Assembly (NCBI RefSeq): GCF_022919075.1
Contig: NZ_CP095078.1
Span: forward strand, 558,001 to 622,000
Origin: Nocardioides sp. W7
GTDB taxonomy: Bacteria; Actinomycetota; Actinomycetes; Propionibacteriales; Nocardioidaceae
Length of the DNA: 64,000 bases
Reading direction: 5' to 3'
A model generated the notes under the pieces. That model searched no databases. It worked only from the letters and a program-made list of their open reading frames with translations, and was not told the origin of the DNA. Position 1 is the first letter of the stretch. Every line of letters starts with the position of its first letter. Of this stretch, positions 58,468-64,000 are shown piece by piece. Position numbers and translations under genes: made by a program.

Positions 58468-60117
58468 ATGACCACCATGGCCGACCCCCGCGCTGGACAG
58501 CCCGCCGAGCCCTCCGACCTGGTCGACGTCGCGCACCTCGTGACGGCGTACTACACGGGGGTCCCCGATCCCGACGACGTCGACCAGCAGGTCGCGTTCG
58601 GCACCAGCGGTCACCGCGGCACCTCGCTGAAGACGTCGTTCAACCAGACGCACATCTGGGCCACCACGCAGGCGATCTGCGACTACCGGCGCTCGCAGGG
58701 CATCGACGGGCCGCTCTTCCTCGGCCGCGACACCCACGCGCTCTCCGAGCCGGCCTGGGCGTCGGCCATCGAGGTGCTGGCCGCCAACGACGTGACGGTG
58801 CTCGTCGACTCGCGCGACGGCTACACGCCGACGCCGGCGGTCTCGCACGCGATCATCCGGGCGAACGGCGGTCGGGTCTCGGGCCCGGGTCTGGCCGACG
58901 GCATCGTCGTCACGCCCTCGCACAATCCGCCCACCGACGGCGGCTTCAAGTACAACCCGCCGCACGGCGGTCCCGCCGACAGCGACGCCACCTCGGTGAT
59001 CGCGCGCCGGGCCAACGAGCTGATCGCGGGCGGGCTCTCCGAGGTGCAGCGGACGTCGTACGAGCTGGCTCGCCGGAAGGCCACCTCGTACGACTTCCTG
59101 GGCACCTACGTCGACGACCTGCCCGCCGTCGTCGACCTGGCCGCGATCAAGGCCGCAGGGGTGCGGATCGGCGCCGACCCGATGGGGGGCGCGTCGGTGC
59201 ACTACTGGGGCGAGATCGCCGACCGGCACGGGATCGACCTGACCGTGGTGAACCCGCTCGTCGACCCGACCTGGCGGTTCATGACGCTCGACTGGGACGG
59301 CAAGATCCGGATGGACTGCTCGTCACCGAACGCGATGGCGTCGCTGATCGCCCAGAAGGCGTCGTACGACATCGCGACCGGCAACGACGCCGACGCGGAC
59401 CGGCACGGCATCGTCACCCCCGGCGCCGGGCTGATGAACCCCAACCACTTCCTGGCCGTGGCGATCGAGTACCTCTTCGGCGGCGCCCGCCCCGACTGGC
59501 CCGCGGGCGCGCAGATCGGCAAGACCCTGGTGTCGTCGTCGATGATCGACCGGGTCGCGGCCGCCGTCGGCAAGCCGATGGTCGAGGTGCCGGTCGGGTT
59601 CAAGTGGTTCGTCCCGGGGCTGATCGACGGGTCGTTCGGCTTCGGCGGCGAGGAGTCCGCGGGTGCGTCGTTCCTGCGCCGCGACGGTTCGACCTGGACG
59701 ACCGACAAGGACGGGCTGATCCTCTGCCTGCTCGCCGCCGAGATCCTGGCCGTGACCGGGTCGTCGCCCTCGGACCGGTACTCCTCGCTCGTGGCCCAGC
59801 ACGGCGAGCCGGCGTACGCCCGCATCGACGCGCCCGCCTCCCGCGCAGAGAAGGCCGCGCTCGCCGCCCTCTCCCCCGCCGACGTGTCGGCGACCTCGCT
59901 GGCCGGCGAGGAGATCACCGCCAAGCTCACCGAGGCCCCCGGCAACGGCGCCGCGATCGGGGGTCTGAAGGTCACCACCGACTCGGCGTGGTTCGCCGCG
60001 CGGCCGTCCGGGACCGAGGACGTCTACAAGATCTACGCCGAGTCGTTCCGCGGGCCCGAGCACCTCGCCCAGGTGCAGGACGAGGCGCGCTCGGTCGTCT
60101 CGGCGGCGCTGGGGTAG
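58468..60117 (+). CDS. pgm: Phosphoglucomutase (alpha-D-glucose-specific)
   Basis: This 549-aa enzyme interconverts glucose 1- and 6-phosphate. The phosphoserine loop is TPSHNPP with Ser151, the Mg loop DADADR has Asp at 307/309/311, the sugar-binding loop is GEESAG (FGFGGEESAGASFLRR), and the phosphate-binding loop RPSGTEDVYKIYAESF is near the end. FGTSGHRGTSLKTSFN is the N-terminal signature. ATG 58468 or 58477 could be used. Confidence 0.96.
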   Translation: MTTMADPRAGQPAEPSDLVDVAHLVTAYYTGVPDPDDVDQQVAFGTSGHRGTSLKTSFNQTHIWATTQAICDYRRSQGIDGPLFLGRDTHALSEPAWASAIEVLAANDVTVLVDSRDGYTPTPAVSHAIIRANGGRVSGPGLADGIVVTPSHNPPTDGGFKYNPPHGGPADSDATSVIARRANELIAGGLSEVQRTSYELARRKATSYDFLGTYVDDLPAVVDLAAIKAAGVRIGADPMGGASVHYWGEIADRHGIDLTVVNPLVDPTWRFMTLDWDGKIRMDCSSPNAMASLIAQKASYDIATGNDADADRHGIVTPGAGLMNPNHFLAVAIEYLFGGARPDWPAGAQIGKTLVSSSMIDRVAAAVGKPMVEVPVGFKWFVPGLIDGSFGFGGEESAGASFLRRDGSTWTTDKDGLILCLLAAEILAVTGSSPSDRYSSLVAQHGEPAYARIDAPASRAEKAALAALSPADVSATSLAGEEITAKLTEAPGNGAAIGGLKVTTDSAWFAARPSGTEDVYKIYAESFRGPEHLAQVQDEARSVVSAALG

Positions 60118-60154
60118 GCGTGCGCGACGGGGCCGGGCGACGGGCCGGCGTGAA

Positions 60155-60418
60155 TCAGGAGTAGCGGTGGCTCTTGGCCGCGTGGCCCTGCTCGCGGGTG
60201 CAGGTGCGGCCGCTCATGTTGCGGTGGCCGCAGAGCGCCTCGGTCGCGGGCTCGTCCTTCGGGCCGGTGTTGGGGGCCGCCTTCGGAGCTGCCTTCGTGG
60301 CGGCCGCTGGCTTCGTGGTCGCCGCCTTCTTCCGCGGGGCGGCGGGGGCCGCCGTCCGGGCGGTCATCTCGGCGTAGCGCGCCTCACGCATCGCCCGCAG
60401 GGCGTCCATCTTGCTCAT
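60155..60418 (-). CDS. Small Lys/Ala-rich protein with Cys/His tail
   Basis: The 87-aa protein has an N-terminal helix (MDALRAMREARYAEMTART), a histone-H1-like stretch of KKAATTKPAAATKAAPKAAP (about 28-50) and a conserved-looking tail LCGHRNMSGRTCTREQGH. There, C63, H65, C73, H79 and H84 could bind zinc. No family name is certain. The basic stretch could bind DNA. Confidence 0.78.
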   Translation of the reverse strand: MSKMDALRAMREARYAEMTARTAAPAAPRKKAATTKPAAATKAAPKAAPNTGPKDEPATEALCGHRNMSGRTCTREQGHAAKSHRYS

Positions 60419-60465
60419 CGCTGCTTCACCCCACGAACCCTAGGCCCCTGCACCGACATCCCACC

Positions 60466-60945
60466 TCACCGCACCCACAGGCCGTGCGGCCGGAGCAGCT
60501 CGACGACCCGGCCCTCCAGCCAGCGGGCCTCGTCACGGTCGGTGCAGGTGGCCCAGGAGACGTCGAGCTCGAGGCGGCGTACGGCGGCCCCCGCCCACCG
60601 CCGGGTCCGCTGCGGACCGGCGGCAAGGCGCTCGCGCACCCAGTCGGGGTCGGCCAGCGCTCGGTCGAGCGCCGCCTCCACGAACCCCGACACCGCGGCC
60701 TGCCCGGTGAGGTAGGCGCGCAGCCGGCCGTACAGGCCCTGCGGCGACCCGCTCCCCGCCCGCTCGCCCGCATGACCGACGTGCCGGACGACCCGGCTGT
60801 CCCGCTCCAGGAAGAGATAGACCCCCGGCCGGCGCGGCGCCTCTCCGACCACGTCGAGCAGCGGTGCCCAGGTCGACCACTCCGCCAGCTGGGCCAGCTC
60901 GGAGTACGCCGCCAGGCGGGCGTCGGCGTCGGCGTACGTCGTCAT
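60466..60945 (-). CDS. GIY-YIG-like nuclease-fold protein
   Basis: The 159-aa protein has RPGVYLFLERDSRVVRHVGHAGER (GVY for GIY at 41-43, HVG for YIG at 55-57) and GLYGRLRAYLTG with the conserved Arg of GIY-YIG nucleases. A later Glu in the DEARWLEGRVVELL helix could be the metal ligand. Tyr is replaced by His in the second motif, so activity is uncertain. ATG 60945 (MTTYADADAR) is chosen because the upstream frame enters a repeat region. Confidence 0.72.
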   Translation of the reverse strand: MTTYADADARLAAYSELAQLAEWSTWAPLLDVVGEAPRRPGVYLFLERDSRVVRHVGHAGERAGSGSPQGLYGRLRAYLTGQAAVSGFVEAALDRALADPDWVRERLAAGPQRTRRWAGAAVRRLELDVSWATCTDRDEARWLEGRVVELLRPHGLWVR

Positions 60946-61001
60946 GGCGGTGATGCTGCCGGTCGCCACCGACAGCGCGTCCGAGCTGCGCGTCCCAGGT
61001 T

Positions 61002-61081
61002 CATCACGGTATGCCGACGAGCCCGCACTCCCCACGGCGTGCCCACCATGGGACCTGCCAACTGATCTGCATACCGTGATG
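61002..61081. repeat. 13-bp inverted repeat in the 186-bp gap upstream of the GIY-YIG-like gene
   Basis: CATCACGGTATGC (61002-61014) and GCATACCGTGATG (61069-61081) are perfect inverted repeats 54 bp apart. GATCTGCA occurs twice nearby (61064 and about 61095). Both flanking genes are on the minus strand. The element could be a terminator, an operator pair or a remnant mobile element; nothing else is seen in this gap. Confidence 0.65.
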
Positions 61082-61131
61082 GACCAGCAGCCCCGATCTG
61101 CAGACCCCACGCTGCCCGCAGCAGCCCCGAC

Positions 61132-61764
61132 TCAGCGGAACTGTGTGGGCAGCCCGTGCCGGATCGCCCAGGCGACCGCCTCGGCGCGGTTGGTGGCGCC
61201 GATCTTGCGATAGCCGCCGCGGATGTGGGTCTTGACGGTGTTGATGCCGAGGTGGATCTCACTGGCGATCTCGATGTTGGAGTAGCCCAGCGCGATCAGC
61301 GCCAGGATCTCCCGCTCGCGCTCGGTGAGGCCGAGGTCGGCGCCGACCTGGTCGCGGAACCCGGCGGACTCGCTGGACCCGACGACCGGGTTCTCGCCGG
61401 TGTCGCCGGGCTGCCAGCCCGTCTGGGTCGACCGGATCGCCGCACAGATCTCCGCCTCGTCGGAGCCCAGGGCGAAGAACCCCGACGCGCCGCGGGCCAG
61501 CGCCTGCGAGCCGAGATCGGGGCGCAGCTCGCGGGTGACGGCGAGCACGGTCGAGGCGGTCTTGCCGACCAGGATGTCGAGGTCCGTGCCGTCCCCGTCG
61601 ACCAGCCCGATCACGTCGTAGAGGACGACGTCCGGATCGGGGCCGTCGGCGTGCAGGCCGACCACGTCGATCCCCTCGCCGCACCGGGCGAGGATCGTGC
61701 GAAGACCGGAGGCCACGACCGGCTGCGGGCTGACGATCGCGACGCAAACTGGCAATTCGTCCAC
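61132..61764 (-). CDS. LuxR-family response regulator with atypical receiver
   Basis: This 210-aa protein has a receiver-like domain at 1-120. The acidic pocket is replaced by VSPQ, and the late Lys is absent (GFFALGSDE), though an Asp remains in VVLYDV. A LuxR helix-turn-helix follows at about 145-205 (GLTEREREILALIALGYSNIEIASEIHLGINTVKTHI). It probably does not respond to ordinary phosphorylation. GTG 61764 is preferred because a promoter sits just before it (leaderless); a frame to 61887 exists. It is divergent from the M6 protease. Confidence 0.88.
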   Translation of the reverse strand: MDELPVCVAIVSPQPVVASGLRTILARCGEGIDVVGLHADGPDPDVVLYDVIGLVDGDGTDLDILVGKTASTVLAVTRELRPDLGSQALARGASGFFALGSDEAEICAAIRSTQTGWQPGDTGENPVVGSSESAGFRDQVGADLGLTEREREILALIALGYSNIEIASEIHLGINTVKTHIRGGYRKIGATNRAEAVAWAIRHGLPTQFR

Positions 61765-61770
61765 GGAGAA

Positions 61771-61800
61771 ATATTGCCAAATGCCCAGGTCAGCACCCAA
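61771..61800 (-). promoter_or_regulatory. Sigma-70-like promoter giving a leaderless LuxR mRNA
   Basis: On the minus strand TTGGGT (61800-61795) and CAATAT (61776-61771) are 18 bp apart. Transcription would then start at or beside the GTG at 61764, which has no ribosome-binding site. The rest of the 214-bp gap holds a GCGGAC/GTCCGC hairpin (about 61909-61927) before the protease start. Confidence 0.5.
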
Positions 61801-61978
61801 GACGAGGGCCCGTTCGCGCCGTACCAGGCGGGGTCCCCGTCCACCGGCAGCCCGACGATTTCCGGCACGATGCTTCCTGTACGCCATATTTTCTGGTGAT
61901 GTACTCCGTGCGGACCTCTTGCGTCCGCCGGAGCGGCGCCCATCCCGGCGCCCTTTCGCACATATCTCGGAGGATCAT

Positions 61979-64000
61979 GTGAATCGACGCATCTCTCGGG
62001 TCGTCGGTGTGGTTGCGAGTCTCGGCCTCTTGTCGATGGCCGCGCCCACGACCGCGCAGGCGACAGCGCAGCCGGACCCCAGGCTCGACGACCTGCCCCC
62101 CACCGCGGGCGAGCCGGAGACCCGGCCCGACAACTTCCCCGACCCCCTGGCGCGCAAGCGCACCGCGCTGCGCCAGCGCGCGGTCGACGACCTCGTGGCC
62201 GGCAAGGCCAGGACCGTCGGCAAGGGTCGTGACCGCACGATCCGGATGGCCGACGGCTCGGAGGTCGAGTACCCGGTCAAGCAGACCTCGCAGCTGCTGA
62301 CCTTCCTCGTCGAGTTCGGCGACGGCGAGGGCAACCCGGACTTCCCCGACAACACGGCCGGTCCGCTGCACAACGACATCCCGGAGCCCACCCGCAGCGA
62401 CAACACGACGTACTGGAAGCGCGACTTCTCCCGCCAGCACTTCCTGGACATGTTCTTCAACGGACTCGCCGACCAGGCCGGCGAGTCGTTCAGGGACGTC
62501 TACGACGAGATGTCGAACGGCCGGTTCGACCTCCGGGGCGACGTCTCCGACTGGGTCCGGGTCGAGCACCCGGCGTCGTTCTACCAGGAGCTGCAGGACG
62601 CCGACGACGACCCCGAGACGCCGGAGACGGGCGAGGAGACCGGTCAGAAGATGACCAGCTTCCTCCAGGACTCCGCCGACGCGTGGTACGACGCGCAGGT
62701 CGCGGGCGGCAGGACCGACGCCCAGATCCAGGAGTACCTGAAGACCTTCGACGTCTGGGACCGCTACGACTTCGACGGGGACACGAACTTCAACGAGGCC
62801 GACGGCTACATCGACCACTTCCAGGCGATCCACGCCGGAGAGGGCGAGGAGGCCGGAGCGGACACCTGGGCCATCTGGTCGCACCGATCCGCGGTGAACC
62901 AGAACGCCGACGCCGGCCCGACAGGCAACGAGAACGGCGGCGTCCAGATCGGGAGCACCGGGCTGTGGATCCGTGACTACACGACCGAGCCGGAGAACGG
63001 CGGGCTGGGCGTCTTCGCCCACGAGTTCGGCCACGACCTCGGCCTGCCCGACTACTACGACACCCAGGGCGGCGACAACAGCACCGCCTTCTGGAGCCTG
63101 ATGAGCTCGGGCTCCTGGCTGGGCCACGGGAAGGGGACCACCGGCACCACGCCGAACCACATGGGCGCGACCGAGAAGCTGTTCCTCGGCTGGTACGGCG
63201 ACAACAAGGAGGAGCTGGCGATCGTCGACGGCACCGCCGGCGCGCAGACGATCACCCTCGGCCCGTCGTACCACGCCACGAAGGAGGGCAAGCAGGCCGT
63301 CGCGGTCAACCTGCCGAAGGGCAGCTCGACCGTCGAGGTCGTCGAGCCCGACCAGGGCACGCACTACTTCTACTCCGGAAACGGTGACGACCGGGTCGCC
63401 ACCGTGACCAGCCCGACGGTGACCGTCCCGGCGACCGACCCGACGCTCACCGCCCGGGTCAGCTACTCCATCGAGGACGACTGGGACTACGCCCACGCGA
63501 AGGTCTCCACCGACGGCGGCGCGAACTGGACCTACCTCCAGACCAACCTGTCGACGACCGACGACCCGAACCAGCAGAACGCCGGCTTCGGCATCACCGG
63601 CTGCTCGGGGACGCGCGACGGCGACGGCGTCTGCGACAACGCGTGGACCGACCTGAGCGCCGACCTGACGGCGTACGCCGGTCAGCCGGTCAAGGTCGAG
63701 TTCGAGATGTTCAACGACGCGGCCTACCACGAGCTCGGCTTCTCGGTGGACAGCATCGCGATCGGCGACACGGTCCTGACCAACGTCGAGGACGGCGCAC
63801 CCACCTGGACGCTGAAGGGCTTCCAGGTGATGGACGGCCCGTCGTACACGAAGTCCTACGACCGGTACTACCTGGCCGAGAACCGGCAGTACCAGGGCTA
63901 CGACAAGACGCTGGCCGAGGGCCCCTACAGCGCCGACTACCCCGTGACCGCGCCCAACAAGGTCGACCAGTTCCCCTACCAGGACGGTCTCCTGGTCTGG
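61979..64000 (+). CDS. Immune inhibitor A-type M6 metalloprotease (cut by window edge)
   Basis: The 674 visible codons encode a secreted zinc protease. The signal peptide is VNRRISRVVGVVASLGLLSM, with cleavage after AQA near 30. A propeptide ends near 100 at LLTFLVEFGD. The catalytic motif HEFGHDLGLPDYYD has H348, E349 and H352, with a downstream Met turn (SLMSSGSW). A beta-rich VTSPTVTVPATDPTL region follows, then the immune-reactive-type fold WKRDFSRQHFLDMFF. GGAGG 5 bp upstream of GTG 61979 sets the start. The C-terminus lies outside. It is divergent from the LuxR regulator, which may control it. Confidence 0.93.
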   Translation, partial: MNRRISRVVGVVASLGLLSMAAPTTAQATAQPDPRLDDLPPTAGEPETRPDNFPDPLARKRTALRQRAVDDLVAGKARTVGKGRDRTIRMADGSEVEYPVKQTSQLLTFLVEFGDGEGNPDFPDNTAGPLHNDIPEPTRSDNTTYWKRDFSRQHFLDMFFNGLADQAGESFRDVYDEMSNGRFDLRGDVSDWVRVEHPASFYQELQDADDDPETPETGEETGQKMTSFLQDSADAWYDAQVAGGRTDAQIQEYLKTFDVWDRYDFDGDTNFNEADGYIDHFQAIHAGEGEEAGADTWAIWSHRSAVNQNADAGPTGNENGGVQIGSTGLWIRDYTTEPENGGLGVFAHEFGHDLGLPDYYDTQGGDNSTAFWSLMSSGSWLGHGKGTTGTTPNHMGATEKLFLGWYGDNKEELAIVDGTAGAQTITLGPSYHATKEGKQAVAVNLPKGSSTVEVVEPDQGTHYFYSGNGDDRVATVTSPTVTVPATDPTLTARVSYSIEDDWDYAHAKVSTDGGANWTYLQTNLSTTDDPNQQNAGFGITGCSGTRDGDGVCDNAWTDLSADLTAYAGQPVKVEFEMFNDAAYHELGFSVDSIAIGDTVLTNVEDGAPTWTLKGFQVMDGPSYTKSYDRYYLAENRQYQGYDKTLAEGPYSADYPVTAPNKVDQFPYQDGLLVW

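Noticed and set aside
61790..63730. Long minus-strand frame opposite the M6 protease
   Set aside because: Val/Arg/Gly-rich shadow without domains; the plus-strand protease has its signal peptide and zinc motif.
1..64000. CRISPR array, insertion sequence, prophage or rRNA
   Set aside because: No regularly spaced direct repeats, transposase or integrase motifs, or rRNA sequence were seen on either strand.

Overview
The window is very GC-rich, densely coded DNA from an actinobacterium. I infer a Nocardioidaceae/Nocardioides-like organism (Propionibacteriales). The support is the many GTG starts, ATGA/GTGA gene overlaps, actinobacterial domain families (DUF1918, DUF1992, SigE-type sigma factor, TIGR03086/MDMPI proteins, DUF4097), an iron box of the DtxR/IdeR type, and close homologues of mycobacterial FadE5 and EtfD. 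The species assignment is inference. I see no phage, insertion sequence, CRISPR array or rRNA; one tRNA (Gly-CCC) is present. Both window edges cut genes: an AraC-type regulator on the left and an M6 metalloprotease on the right.

Layout. 0-5 kb: an AraC-type regulator divergent from a DUF1772 membrane protein, then an FMO/TetR/hydrolase operon divergent from an SDR, with a palindromic operator between them. 5-10 kb: a large ATP-binding LuxR (LAL) regulator, a 47-aa gene, a long hairpin and imidazolonepropionase (hutI). 9.4-16 kb: nitroreductase, M20 peptidase plus MFS exporter, DUF1992, a stand-alone cNMP-binding protein and two tandem CoA-ester lyases. 16-23 kb: glycosyltransferase, small proteins, a PadR/membrane-protein pair with a 15-bp perfect operator, M48 peptidase, and an acyl-CoA dehydrogenase divergent from an HxlR regulator. 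23-31 kb: secreted proteins, MFS, IclR, and an EamA transporter behind a structured leader with a possible 16-aa leader peptide. 31-35 kb: a giant EtfD-type iron-sulfur oxidoreductase with a roughly 550-residue Ala/Pro/Glu tail carrying nine SLFD-type motifs. 35-42 kb: decayed AbiEi gene, sodium:solute symporter, RHH/DUF4097 pair, iron-regulated siderophore-interacting protein, dcd. 42-49 kb: tRNA-Gly and repeats, C39-like protease, lipoproteins, SigE sigma factor with its membrane partner, SnoaL-like protein with a perfect KstR-type box, Rrf2 regulator and TSUP transporter. 50-64 kb: fadE5, lysG/lysE, SDR, membrane proteins, pgm, GIY-YIG-like protein, an atypical LuxR response regulator and an immune inhibitor A-type protease.

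How the genes may work together. The clearest theme is fatty-acid and possibly sterol oxidation: FadE5 (acyl-CoA dehydrogenase) passes electrons to ETF, and EtfD moves them to the quinone pool. The two genes lie 19 kb apart but share a near-identical palindrome upstream (TTACYGRCCAGTAR), and a third, weaker copy precedes the CoA-ester lyases. Three KstR-like boxes (TnnAACnnGTTnnA) precede a SnoaL-like gene and two secreted-protein genes. The most unusual object is the EtfD tail: its nine LFD/MFD motifs are spaced by linkers that lengthen strictly toward the C-terminus, and the last motif is the protein's end.
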